NCBI GenBank assembly: GCA_947483545.1
Contig: CANKNP010000053.1
Location: 1-18,920 of the forward strand
Origin: Deltaproteobacteria bacterium
Lineage (GTDB): Bacteria; Myxococcota; UBA796; SXON01
Direction of reading: 5' to 3'
Length of the DNA: 18,920 bases
This document shows, one piece after another, positions 7,208 to 14,704 of the stretch. The position numbers were made by a program, and so were the translations under genes. Every line of letters begins with the position of its first letter. The stretch's first letter is position 1. The notes below the pieces were generated by a model. The model saw nothing but the letters and a program-made list of their open reading frames with translations. It did no database searches and was not told where the DNA came from.

Positions 7208-7262
7208 GTGACATTTGACCCCCTGTCCCTTTCGATTCGTGACATTTGACCCCCTGTCACTC
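7208..7262 (+). repeat. 55-bp RAYT-flank unit, right outer copy (least decayed)
   Basis: It contains two perfect copies of GTGACATTTGACCCCCTGTC at 7208-7227 and 7239-7258, a 31-bp period, followed by ACTC. As the most regular of the four units it probably shows the ancestral form. It ends 57 bp before the methyltransferase stop codon. Confidence 0.88.
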
Positions 7263-7270
7263 TCCGAATC

Positions 7271-7305
7271 CCGGCGGTCCCGTCTCAAACACCCGCTCCC
7301 GCCGG
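7271..7305 (-). terminator. Weak inverted repeat after the methyltransferase gene
   Basis: CCGGCGG (7271-7277) and CCGCCGG (7299-7305) can form a 7-bp stem with a 21-base loop, 15 bp beyond the methyltransferase stop on the minus strand. There is no T-run. Position is the main argument. Confidence 0.25.
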
Positions 7306-7319
7306 TCTGAACGGCCGTC

Positions 7320-8036
7320 TCACGGCGGTGTCGGGCCCGACGGCGATGGGAGCGAGGCCGCCCCCCTCCGAGCGACAATCACCACCACCCGTCCAAACAA
7401 CACCGCCGGCCCCAACAGCCAACCCTGAACGCGAGCATGAACCCCCGCCATCGCCTCCGGACGACGCTGGGCGAGGATCATCCGGGTCCGCAGCCAGATG
7501 GCCGGGTACAGGAACAGGGCCGCGAGGATGGAGCCGAAACGGAGCCGGTTCGCCGAGACATGCTCGATCACCAGCCCGTTGCGCCGGCACATCAGATCCA
7601 AAAAGGGCAGGGAGACCGGGTTGATGTGGTGCGCCGATATCCGAGGTTCATCGTGTCGGATCGGGAGCGGGGCGACGTCGTCGAACCCGCTGAGCAGAAG
7701 CCGCAGCCGGGAGGACAACGAGAGCGGATTGGGCGTGGACAGGACCAACCGCCCGCCGGGGGCGAGCACCCGGGTGAATTCACGAAACGCATGGTATTGG
7801 TTCTCGGCGTGCTCGATGCCCTCGACGCAAAGGACCAGGTCGAAGGCTGAATCTGGGAAAGGCAGGGACGCGTCCAAATCCGCCGCAACGGCAAGCCCCG
7901 CCCCCCGAAAGCGTTCGGGCGAAATGTCCGCGGAGGTGACGGTAAACCCCATCGTGGTCAACCGCTCGGTCAGGGCGCCCTCGCCTGCGGGAAAATCAAG
8001 GAGCCGGCCCCTCGGCAAAGGCGACAGAATGCGCAC
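7320..8036 (-). CDS. Class I SAM-dependent methyltransferase
   Basis: Methyltransferase of 238 residues in the Methyltransf_11/UbiG-like group. Motif I is LLDFPAGEGAL (12-22), which holds S-adenosylmethionine. An acidic residue after strand 2 is in SADIS (35-39). The motif FDLVLCVEGIEH spans 65-76, and LAPGGRLVLSTPN (91-103) is the typical post-motif strand-turn. The C-terminal third is hydrophobic (about 168-185 and 207-222), so it may sit at the membrane; methylation of a lipid or glycan intermediate is possible but unproven. The only permitted start after the upstream stop at 8109 is GTG 8036, which leaves a short N-terminus. The codons just upstream (PDVHDAVV) look protein-like, so the natural start may be lost. 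It is the last gene of an apparent operon with the lipoprotein at 8292-10040. Confidence 0.8.
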   Translation of the reverse strand: MRILSPLPRGRLLDFPAGEGALTERLTTMGFTVTSADISPERFRGAGLAVAADLDASLPFPDSAFDLVLCVEGIEHAENQYHAFREFTRVLAPGGRLVLSTPNPLSLSSRLRLLLSGFDDVAPLPIRHDEPRISAHHINPVSLPFLDLMCRRNGLVIEHVSANRLRFGSILAALFLYPAIWLRTRMILAQRRPEAMAGVHARVQGWLLGPAVLFGRVVVIVARRGAASLPSPSGPTPP

Positions 8037-8108
8037 GACCGCGTCGTGAACATCCGGGAGCGCGAGAGGGCGGGGATCGGCGATGGGCGGGGCCGTAACC
8101 CTGCAGGC

Positions 8109-8295
8109 TCAGGCCGGACGCCGGAGGTGCGCCACCCCAGCGAGGAACGCGACCCCCATGCCGAGGGACCGCGCGGCGGCGCTTTGCATCCAGCAGATAC
8201 CGCACCAGCACCATGTCGCGGTAAGCAAGGAGCCCCATCCCCTCCGCGACGAACCCCCAGGCGGCGGCGTAAACGAGCACCCGCCTCAAGCTCAC
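8109..8295 (-). pseudogene. Small two-helix membrane protein with apparent frameshift
   Basis: The GTG at 8295 overlaps the TGA of the upstream gene (GTGA), the hallmark of translational coupling. The first frame gives SLRRVLVYAAAWGFVAEGMG, continuing as a membrane-like segment to LLDAKRR. Near 8170-8180, in the CGC/CCG-rich stretch, good third-position GC and hydrophobicity switch to the next frame, which gives SLGMGVAFLAGVAHLRRPA and a TGA at 8109. Joined, this is a protein of about 61 residues with two short hydrophobic segments. Without a shift, the first frame continues to 7996 (99 residues) through low-quality sequence and overlaps the methyltransferase start. Sequencing error, true decay and programmed shifting are all possible. 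I do not recognise the family. Confidence 0.45.
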
Positions 8296-10040
8296 CAATC
8301 CGCGCCGGAGATCCCCCCGTACGCGCCGAGATCATTGCCACTCCCATCCGCATCCAGGTCACTCGGGTCTCCGGCATCCACGCAATCGCTGGTGCTCAGC
8401 AGCTGAAGATCGTCGCTCACGTGATCCGTGTCGTCCACCCAAACCACAAATCGAGGTGCCACGCCGATGTTCCCATTTGTACCTGTGGGATCGTCCAGGT
8501 TGTAGTAGTTCCCGTAGGTGTTGGTGTACACGTTGTTGTAGCTCAAGTAGTAGGTCGATCCCCCGTCGGTGCTGCGGTTGTAAATGCCGTAGTTGTTGCC
8601 CACGATGATGCTGTTGGAGATGTCCACGGTCGCCGGGGAGTCGGCGTAGATCGCGGTGTCTGCGCTGACCAGGGTGCCGTGATCCAAGGTCAAGGAGCTC
8701 TGGTACCCCAGGTAGATCGCCCCGAGCCCATAGGAGGACGTGTTGGCGTTCAGGATGGCGTTCTGCAGCGTGATCGTGTTGTAGGAGCCAGCGGCGATCG
8801 CCGATCCGTACGTCGCGTAGTTTCCAAGCATCTGCACCCGTGTCCCGTCGATCCCGCCGCTGGACGAGAGGTACACCGCGCCACCCACATCGGCTTGGTT
8901 GTCGGAGAACGTGACGTTGACCAGGGTCGGCGTCCCGCTGAGTACGTACATGCCGCCTCCGTAGGCGTAGTCGATGTAGTAATAGATGTCGTAGCCGGAG
9001 GAGTAGGTGTAGGTCGAGTCCACCGGGAGGGTACAATCCGAGATGACCAGGTCGAGGAGCGTGGGCGAAGCGCCGCTGATGTAGATACCGCCCCCGTAGG
9101 AATAGGTGTAGTAGTAGTGGTAGGTGTAGGGCTCGGACTCGTTCTCCGAATCCGAATAGGCGGTGTGTCCCGTGCTCCCCGAGATCGTGAACCCGTCCAG
9201 CACGGTACGGGAGGACTCCCGATTCTCGAAGGTGACCGCGCTGGTCCCGTTGGCCACAATCCAGGTGAGCTCAGCCCCGTCCGTGGATCTCACCTCTGTG
9301 GTGGCGCCGTTGAAATTGATGGACTCGGTGTAGCTGCCGGGCCCGACCATCACGCAGCTCCGGCCAGCGTCAATGCCCTCTTGAATCGAAGCATAGGGAT
9401 CGCTCATCGTCCCGCCAGCGTTTCGGCGGCCATCTGTCTGGACCCACGCGGGCGAGGCGCTGTCGGTGTCATCGCAATCCCAACCGTTCTCGACGAACCC
9501 CTCGGGGATTTGACACTCGGCCTTAGGCGCGGCCAAATCGCCGCTGCCATCGCGGTCCGAATCAGGGTAGCTGGTGACCACCAGCAGATCCTCGTCAATC
9601 CCGCCGTCGCAGTCGTCATCCGCTCCGTTGCAGATTTCGTCGCTACCAGGAAAGGCGTTCGCGTCCAAATCGTCACAATCGCGGTCGTTCGACGCCCCGC
9701 CGCCATCACACGCGAGCGGCACTGAGGGGTCGCCGAACCCATCGCCGTCGGCGTCCTGAAAGGTGCCTTCGGCGTCCTCATCCTCTTCGCCGTCACAATC
9801 ATTGTCCACGCCGTCGCAGGGATCGTCGGCGCCCGGGAGGACGTTCGCATCCGTGTCGTCGCAATCGTCGGGAGGGCTGACGCCGTCGCCGTCTTCATCG
9901 ACAGGACCCGTGTCATCGACGTCGGTGTCGCTGTCGCGATCGTCTTTCGGCGGGCGCTTGGTTCCGGTGTCCTCCCCCGCGCCCGAGCAAGCGGGAAGGA
10001 GAGCGAACACAGGGAGCGCGAGACAGGCGCGGAGCAGCAT
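8292..10040 (-). CDS. Lipoprotein with MopE-like motifs and Tyr-rich beta-helix
   Basis: Predicted lipoprotein of 582 residues. The signal peptide ends in LLPAC, with the lipidated cysteine at 18. An Asp-rich linker follows. MopE-like metal-binding motifs follow at about 58-84 and 118-150 (DDCDDTDANVLPG, CDGVDNDCDG, CNGADDDCDG), with a partial third near 189. Residues about 205-560 form a repetitive right-handed parallel beta-helix typical of PbH1/DUF1565 proteins, with ladders such as GGGIYISGASPTLLDLVISD and short repeated Asn/Ser strands. Two strikingly Tyr-rich insertions (YTYHYYYTYSY, YDIYYYIDYAY) each precede a GGG(I/M)Y turn. Location is an outer or inner membrane surface; ligand and function are unknown. 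It heads a minus-strand operon with the small membrane protein and the methyltransferase. Its ATG lies only 30 bp from the divergent cmk start. Confidence 0.85.
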   Translation of the reverse strand: MLLRACLALPVFALLPACSGAGEDTGTKRPPKDDRDSDTDVDDTGPVDEDGDGVSPPDDCDDTDANVLPGADDPCDGVDNDCDGEEDEDAEGTFQDADGDGFGDPSVPLACDGGGASNDRDCDDLDANAFPGSDEICNGADDDCDGGIDEDLLVVTSYPDSDRDGSGDLAAPKAECQIPEGFVENGWDCDDTDSASPAWVQTDGRRNAGGTMSDPYASIQEGIDAGRSCVMVGPGSYTESINFNGATTEVRSTDGAELTWIVANGTSAVTFENRESSRTVLDGFTISGSTGHTAYSDSENESEPYTYHYYYTYSYGGGIYISGASPTLLDLVISDCTLPVDSTYTYSSGYDIYYYIDYAYGGGMYVLSGTPTLVNVTFSDNQADVGGAVYLSSSGGIDGTRVQMLGNYATYGSAIAAGSYNTITLQNAILNANTSSYGLGAIYLGYQSSLTLDHGTLVSADTAIYADSPATVDISNSIIVGNNYGIYNRSTDGGSTYYLSYNNVYTNTYGNYYNLDDPTGTNGNIGVAPRFVVWVDDTDHVSDDLQLLSTSDCVDAGDPSDLDADGSGNDLGAYGGISGADW

Positions 10041-10053
10041 CCCGCCAGCTTAT

Positions 10054-10066
10054 CCGGGTTACCCGG
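10054..10066. promoter_or_regulatory. Palindrome in the 30-bp gap between divergent starts
   Basis: CCGGGT-T-ACCCGG is a perfect inverted repeat around one central base, filling much of the 10041-10070 gap between the lipoprotein ATG and the cmk GTG. A DNA-binding regulator of one or both genes is possible. The gap is too short to hold two full promoters outside the coding sequences. Confidence 0.35.
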
Positions 10067-10070
10067 GCGC

Positions 10071-10727
10071 GTGCGCATCGCGATCGCCATCGACGGCCCC
10101 GCCTCGTCGGGCAAGGGCACCGTGGCGCGGTTCGTCGCGGCGCGGCTTGGGTACAGCTATGTGGACACCGGCGCCTTGTACCGCGGCGTGGGGCTGCACC
10201 TGCTCCGGGCCGGACTCGCACCGACGAACGCCGAGGAAGCTGCAACGGTGGCGAGGAGACTGGTGTTTCATTTCGAGTGGCGCGAAGGGTCGTTGCGCGT
10301 CGCGATCGACGGCAAGGAGGAGACGGGCAACATCCGCGGGGAGGAGGTCGGTCGGGCAGCGAGCGCCGTCGCGGTCCACCCCGGCGTGCGCGCGGCGTTG
10401 CTCCAAACCCAGCGGGATCTGGGCGCTCGCGGCGGCGTCGTGATGGACGGTCGCGACATCGGGACGGTCGTGCTGCCCAACGCACAGCTCAAGATCTTCC
10501 TGGATGCGTCGTTGGAGGAGCGCGCCAGACGGCGTCACGCGGAGGCGCCCGGCGTCCCGTTGGAGGAGGTCCGCCGCCAACTGCACGCGAGGGACCTGCA
10601 GGACTCCGGCCGCGAGACCGCGCCGCTCCGTGTGGCGGATGACGCGGAGTTTGTGGATACGACAGGGCGGAGCGTTGAGGAGGTCGTTCAGCAGGTGATT
10701 GCGCTGGCCCGGGATCGCGGAGCTTGA
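10071..10727 (+). CDS. cmk: Cytidylate kinase (CMP/dCMP kinase)
   Basis: Phosphorylates CMP and dCMP to the diphosphates with ATP in the cytoplasm, supplying CTP and dCTP pools. The 218-residue protein has the P-loop GPASSGKGT (9-17), the nucleotide-monophosphate-binding DTGALYR (32-38), the MDGRDIGTVVLP block (about 124-136), the lid-like EERARRR segment and the family's C-terminal D-T/S-V pattern. E. coli Cmk has 227 residues, so the length is normal. The start is GTG 10071, with MRIAIAIDGPASSGKGT fitting the family N-terminus. No Shine-Dalgarno is visible, and the divergent gene starts only 30 bp away, so the transcript may be leaderless or begin inside the neighbour. cmk followed by rpsA is a widely conserved order. 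Confidence 0.96.
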   Translation: MRIAIAIDGPASSGKGTVARFVAARLGYSYVDTGALYRGVGLHLLRAGLAPTNAEEAATVARRLVFHFEWREGSLRVAIDGKEETGNIRGEEVGRAASAVAVHPGVRAALLQTQRDLGARGGVVMDGRDIGTVVLPNAQLKIFLDASLEERARRRHAEAPGVPLEEVRRQLHARDLQDSGRETAPLRVADDAEFVDTTGRSVEEVVQQVIALARDRGA

Positions 10728-10940
10728 GGCGCCTACAGCCTCTTCCCTTGACGTTCCCTCACAATCCGTTACACGCCGGCCCGCCTCTACAGGTCCGCCT
10801 GGGAGTCACGGCCTGAGCGCAGCGAGGATGCGCCCAGGTTGAAGGTGTGCCGCCAATCCCGGCGCCGCACCGGTCTCTAACCCTCCTCCTCGTACTCGAA
10901 CTGTGTGGCTGCAACGCCGCACGCAGGATTTCCAACCTTC

Positions 10941-12650
10941 ATGACTATCGACCTCGATATCCCCCTCGACCAGATCAGCGCCGACGACTTCAAGCTCTTC
11001 TTCGATGAGTTCCTCAACGACAAGTCCGTGCGCGAGCAGAGCGTCGTCAAGGGCACCATCATCGAGATCGGGGAAGACCTCGTCACCGTGGACATCGGCT
11101 ACAAGGCCGAGGGATCCATCAAGAAGTCCGAGTTCATCAACGAGCAGGGCGAGCTGACGGTCAAGGTGGGCGACGTGGTGGACGTCTACCTGGACCAGAT
11201 GAGCGAAGAAGACGGTCTCTTGGAACTCTCCAAGGAGAAGGCCGATCTCATGCGCGCCTGGGACGAGATCAGCAAGGCCGTCGAGAAGGACGAGACCGTC
11301 AAGGGCGCGATCATCGGCCGCGTGAAGGGCGGCTTGGCCGTGGACATCGGCGTGAAGGCGTTCTTGCCCGGCTCGCAGGTGGACCTGCGCCCGGTGAAGA
11401 ACCTGGACCGCCTGATCGGCGAGACCCACGAGTTCAAGATCATCAAGTTCAACAAGAAGCGCGGCAACATCGTGCTCTCCCGCCGCGTCCTGCTGGAGCG
11501 GGAGCGCGAGGACAAGAAGAGCGAGACCCTCAAGTCGTTGAAGGTCAACGCGATCATGCTCGGCACCATCAAGAACATCACCGACTACGGCGCGTTCGTG
11601 GATCTCGGCGGGATCGACGGCCTGTTGCACATCACCGACATGTCCTACGGGCGCATCACGCACCCCAGCGAGATGTTCGAAGTCAGCCAGCAGATCGAGG
11701 TCAAGGTCCTCAAGTACGACGAAGACAGCCAGCGCGTCTCCCTCGGCTACAAGCAGATCCGGCCCGACCCCTGGGACGACGCCGAGTACAAGTACCCCGT
11801 GGGCGCCATCGTCCGCGGCAAGGTCGTCAGCATCGTGGACTACGGCGCGTTCGTGGAGCTGGAAGACGGCATCGAAGGCCTCGTGCACATCTCCGAGATG
11901 ACGTGGAACAAGCGCGTCAAGAACCCCTCGAAGCTGGTCAACCAGGCCGATCTCGTCGAGGCCATGGTGCTCGGCATCGATCTGGAGAACCGCCGGATCT
12001 CGCTCGGTATGCGCCAGCTTGAGGCCAACCCCTGGAAGGCCATCAGCGACAAGTACCCGGTCGGCACCATCGTGCGCGGCAAGGTGCGCAACATCACCGA
12101 CTTCGGCATCTTCATCGGCATCGAAGACGGCATCGACGGCCTGGTCCACATCAGCGACATGAGCTGGGGCCAGCGCGTCCGCCACCCCTCGGAGCGCTTC
12201 AACAAGGGCGACGAGGTCGAGGCCCGCGTGCTCAACGTGGACGTCGAGAACGAGCGGTTCAGCCTCTCGATCAAGGCCCTCTCCGAAGACCCATGGCTCG
12301 GTGTTCAAGGCCGCTACTACCTGGGCCAGGTCATCGCCGGCAAGGTCGTCCACAAGGCCGACTTCGGCGTGTTCGTGGAGCTGGAGGACGGCATCGAGGG
12401 CCTCGTGCACTACAGCGAGCTCATCAACGGGGCCGGGGACTGGCAGGCTGCCTACCCGGACAACCAGGCGATCAACGCGGAGATCATCAACATCGACACG
12501 CACGACCGCAAGGTCAGCTTGTCGGAGCGTGGTGCGGTTGACCGCGCGCAGGGCGGCGACGTCAAGGAGATCTTGCGCAAGCAGGGCGACTCCTCGGCGC
12601 GGCTCGGCGACATCATGGGCGATCTTTCGCGCCGGATGCGCGACCGCTAG
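10941..12650 (+). CDS. rpsA: 30S ribosomal protein S1
   Basis: Ribosomal protein of 569 residues (E. coli 557) that binds mRNA at the small-subunit platform and helps start translation of structured or weakly Shine-Dalgarno-led messages. Six S1 (OB-fold) domains follow each other. The last four are the most typical, each with a G(A/F/V)FV.L..GI.GL(L/V)H(I/Y)S(D/E)(M/L) core. The first two are the divergent ribosome-binding ones. ATG 10941 is preferred: MTIDLDIPLDQISADDFK is a natural S1 N-terminus, while GTG 10905 would add a poor extension. AGGA lies 12 bases upstream, a weak, long-spaced ribosome site as is common for rpsA. A weak TTGACG (10748-10753) with poor -10 candidates lies in the 213-bp gap after cmk, so an own promoter is possible but not shown. 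Confidence 0.97.
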   Translation: MTIDLDIPLDQISADDFKLFFDEFLNDKSVREQSVVKGTIIEIGEDLVTVDIGYKAEGSIKKSEFINEQGELTVKVGDVVDVYLDQMSEEDGLLELSKEKADLMRAWDEISKAVEKDETVKGAIIGRVKGGLAVDIGVKAFLPGSQVDLRPVKNLDRLIGETHEFKIIKFNKKRGNIVLSRRVLLEREREDKKSETLKSLKVNAIMLGTIKNITDYGAFVDLGGIDGLLHITDMSYGRITHPSEMFEVSQQIEVKVLKYDEDSQRVSLGYKQIRPDPWDDAEYKYPVGAIVRGKVVSIVDYGAFVELEDGIEGLVHISEMTWNKRVKNPSKLVNQADLVEAMVLGIDLENRRISLGMRQLEANPWKAISDKYPVGTIVRGKVRNITDFGIFIGIEDGIDGLVHISDMSWGQRVRHPSERFNKGDEVEARVLNVDVENERFSLSIKALSEDPWLGVQGRYYLGQVIAGKVVHKADFGVFVELEDGIEGLVHYSELINGAGDWQAAYPDNQAINAEIINIDTHDRKVSLSERGAVDRAQGGDVKEILRKQGDSSARLGDIMGDLSRRMRDR

Positions 12651-12847
12651 CGTCAGCCTACTCGGCGCGTTCAAAGGGCCATCTCGGGCGGTTCGCCGCT
12701 CGGGGTGGCGCTCTTCCTTTTGGGGCCGGCTCGGGGCCACCCTCCAGGGTCAAACTCGGGCCGTGGAACGCCGGTGGTTACCGTCTGGGGACGAAGGCAT
12801 ACAGCGCCGACAGAGTTTTCAGCCGAACCCCCCCCGCCCTTCGGGCA

Positions 12848-12868
12848 CCTCCCCCCGGTGGGGGGAGG
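12848..12868. repeat. Perfect 9-bp C/G hairpin after rpsA
   Basis: CCTCCCCCC and GGGGGGAGG pair perfectly around GGT. A small GCCC-TTC-GGGC hairpin (12836-12846) lies just before. It is about 200 bp past the rpsA stop and 60 bp past the convergent gene's stop, so it could terminate either transcript, though no T-run follows. CCCGCCCTTCGGGCACCTCC with the following C/G stem is a string I recall as dispersed in other high-GC genomes; this is unchecked. The rest of the 277-bp gap shows nothing else. Confidence 0.45.
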
Positions 12869-12894
12869 GCAGAGAGGCAGATCGGGCTCTCCAG

Positions 12895-12920
12895 TAGCCC
12901 GTAGCCCGTAGCCCGTAGCC
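12895..12920. repeat. 7-bp tandem repeat TAGCCCG, three full copies plus partial
   Basis: TAGCCCG occurs at 12895, 12902 and 12909, with TAGCC at 12916, ending 7 bp before the stop codon of the minus-strand GGDEF gene. It looks like a simple intergenic microsatellite of a type I recall from other high-GC bacteria. No function can be read from it. Confidence 0.8.
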
Positions 12921-12927
12921 TCCCCGA

Positions 12928-14679
12928 TCACCCCTGCGCCATCGTCCACAGCTCAATCCCCGCGGCGGCGAGGACTGGCCCGTCCGCGGCGTAGAAGTCC
13001 GAGGCGAAGGTGCGTGCCCCTGTGGCGTGGGCCATGGCGACCATGCGAAGGAGCGCGGCGTGGGCTGCGGGATCGCTTGAGGTGTTGGCCGTCCACCTCC
13101 GCCCGATGCTGATGAGATCGGGCCGTAGGTAGGCGACCGAGCCGACTTCCCACGGGGAGCCCAGCCCGAACGGCACGCCGGCGTCCTTCAACGCAGCTCG
13201 GACACGGACCAGGCGCTCCAACGCGACCCGACCGACGGCGATGATCGCGCGGTTCCCTTGGGTGAGCTCCGCGAGGTTCTCGCAAACTGCAAACCCAGCC
13301 AGCGTAGCGGCCTCCACGCGGAAATACGCCAGACCGAGGCTCACGTGAATCGGTGCTGCCAAGGCGGAAAGATCACGCCCTCGATAGAACTCCCGGCCGA
13401 CCCGGGCGCAGTCAGCGAGGCGAACGAGCGGGCGTTCGGCCCAGCCGAGGCCTTCGTCGGCGCCGGACACGCAGCCCTTGCCGCGCGCCTTGCTGCAGGC
13501 GAGCTGCTCATCCGCATCGCGGACGGCTTCCCCGAGGGTTCGCGCCCCGGTCGCGTCGGCCACGCCATTGCTACAGCTCAGGCCGACCCGGGCGCCTTGG
13601 GATCTCACCGATGTGACCGACACAGCAGCGCAGATCTGATCGGCGACCGCGCGGGCGGAGGCGAGCGGGGTCTCAGGGAGCAGGATCACGAACTCGTCGC
13701 CGCCCAGCCGGCCGAGGTGGTCCCCGGGCCGGAGGATGCCGGCGATGACGCGGGCAAGCTCCCTCAAGGCGCGATCCCCCGTGTCATGCCCGTGGATGTC
13801 GTTCACCCACTTGAAGTCGTCGCAGTCGAGGAGGAGGCAGGCGACGACCGCCTCGTCCCGGAACAGTTGCTGCACGAGCGTCTCCACCCCGCGCCGGTTC
13901 CACACCCCCGTGAGCGCGTCGTGCGTCGCCAGGGCATCGAGGGTGCGGTTGGCGGTGCCCAGCTCCCGGTTCTTCCGGAGCTGCTCCTGCTCGGCCGCCC
14001 GCTGCTCGGTGACGTCCCGGAGTGTCGCGATCAAGGCGCGCACTCCCCGCCAGGTGGTGGGCCCCACGAGCGCCTCCGCCACCCGACCGCCCGAGAGCGG
14101 CACGTCGGACCGGCCCCCTGGCGCGAGCTTGCCCGCGAACGGCTCGCCAACAACCGCGCCGAACTCGGCGACGGCGAGGCCGTTGGCGAACAAAACCCTG
14201 CCGTCGAGATCGGCGATGACGAGGCCGTCGCGCGCTTGGCGAACCGCCTGGATCGTCGCCTCCAGCGCTTCGGCGTGTCCCCGAAGCTCGGACCTGAGCC
14301 GGAACCGCTCCATCGCGTGGCGGATCGACCGATCCAGCGACCGCTGATCGAACTGTCCCTTGACCAGGAAGTCCTCGGCCCCGCCGTCCATGGCGCGCAG
14401 CTCGATCACCGCCTCCTCCGACGCAGTGAGCACCAGGACGGGCAGGTGGCCGAACGTCGTCCCGATCGCCTGGAGCGCTTGGGGCCCCGCAGAGTCCGGC
14501 AACTGCAGGTCAAGCAGCACGACATCCACGCCAGTCACCTTGGCCGCGGCGGCTTCCAGCGTTTCCGCCGTGACCACCTCCACGCGCTGGCCGCACATCG
14601 TCAGGGCGTCGCGGATGACGACGGCGTGAAGCACGCTGTCCTCGACGACGAGCACACAAAGCGGAGCAGAAGCCAGCAC
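12928..14679 (-). CDS. Response regulator with PAS, GGDEF and degenerate EAL-like domains
   Basis: Cytoplasmic signalling protein of 583 residues, probably making cyclic di-GMP. Receiver domain 7-125: acidic pair E13-D14, phospho-acceptor D57 in LLDLQLPD, T85 and K107. A PAS-like part covers about 140-225. GGDEF domain about 245-405: the active-site GGDEF at 326-330 is intact, and so is the inhibitory I-site R317-P-G-D320. The last 170 residues follow the order of an EAL domain, but its signature and metal residues are lost (LRPDLISIGRRW where EAL has a Lys-Asp-containing LPVDxIKIDRSFV; ASDFY where it has AEGVE). Phosphodiesterase activity is therefore unlikely. GTG 14679 is supported by GGAG five bases upstream; the longer open frame overlaps the preceding gene. 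A 25-bp gap to the DUF3109-like gene suggests one operon. Confidence 0.87.
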   Translation of the reverse strand: MLASAPLCVLVVEDSVLHAVVIRDALTMCGQRVEVVTAETLEAAAAKVTGVDVVLLDLQLPDSAGPQALQAIGTTFGHLPVLVLTASEEAVIELRAMDGGAEDFLVKGQFDQRSLDRSIRHAMERFRLRSELRGHAEALEATIQAVRQARDGLVIADLDGRVLFANGLAVAEFGAVVGEPFAGKLAPGGRSDVPLSGGRVAEALVGPTTWRGVRALIATLRDVTEQRAAEQEQLRKNRELGTANRTLDALATHDALTGVWNRRGVETLVQQLFRDEAVVACLLLDCDDFKWVNDIHGHDTGDRALRELARVIAGILRPGDHLGRLGGDEFVILLPETPLASARAVADQICAAVSVTSVRSQGARVGLSCSNGVADATGARTLGEAVRDADEQLACSKARGKGCVSGADEGLGWAERPLVRLADCARVGREFYRGRDLSALAAPIHVSLGLAYFRVEAATLAGFAVCENLAELTQGNRAIIAVGRVALERLVRVRAALKDAGVPFGLGSPWEVGSVAYLRPDLISIGRRWTANTSSDPAAHAALLRMVAMAHATGARTFASDFYAADGPVLAAAGIELWTMAQG

Positions 14680-14704
14680 AGAGTCTCCAGAAGCCGGCCG
14701 TATC

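Larger units (their letters stand above)
5603..7262 (+). mobile_element. RAYT transposase with symmetric flanking repeat pairs
   Basis: Four 55-bp units (minus, plus, gene, minus, plus) bracket a tyrosine HUH transposase. The arrangement recalls REP/BIME sequences mobilised by REP-associated tyrosine transposases. Boundaries are set by the outermost units; no target-site duplication is expected for this enzyme class and none was found. Whether the whole 1.66 kb moves as a unit, or the transposase only mobilises the small repeat pairs, cannot be told from one copy. Confidence 0.6.
6960..7319. other. Gene-free 0.36-kb region with right-hand RAYT-flank pair
   Basis: No gene is supported between the transposase stop and the convergent methyltransferase stop. 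The region is mostly the right inverted pair of 55-bp units and their 141-bp spacer. Part of the spacer (CGCCGAACCCGGTTTG, near 7161) resembles CGCCGAAACCCGGCGTTGG in the left spacer (near 5717), suggesting the two pairs derive from one ancestral module. Confidence 0.7.

Noticed and set aside
5603..7262. A classical DDE insertion sequence with terminal inverted repeats
   Set aside because: The enzyme is an HUH/Tyr transposase, the repeats occur as inverted pairs on each side rather than as simple ends, and no target-site duplication is seen.
8046..9725. Plus-strand open frame of 559 codons
   Set aside because: It lies opposite the beta-helix lipoprotein gene, which has a lipobox, recognisable motifs and operon context. 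The antisense product is low-complexity Val/Arg-rich sequence.
10748..10776. TTGACG with a possible -10 before rpsA
   Set aside because: The best -10 candidate (TTACAC) is only 15 bases away and poorly matched, so I did not list a promoter.
10806..12740. Minus-strand open frame of 644 codons
   Set aside because: It is fully antisense to rpsA, whose six S1 domains are unmistakable. Long antisense frames are expected in GC-rich coding DNA.
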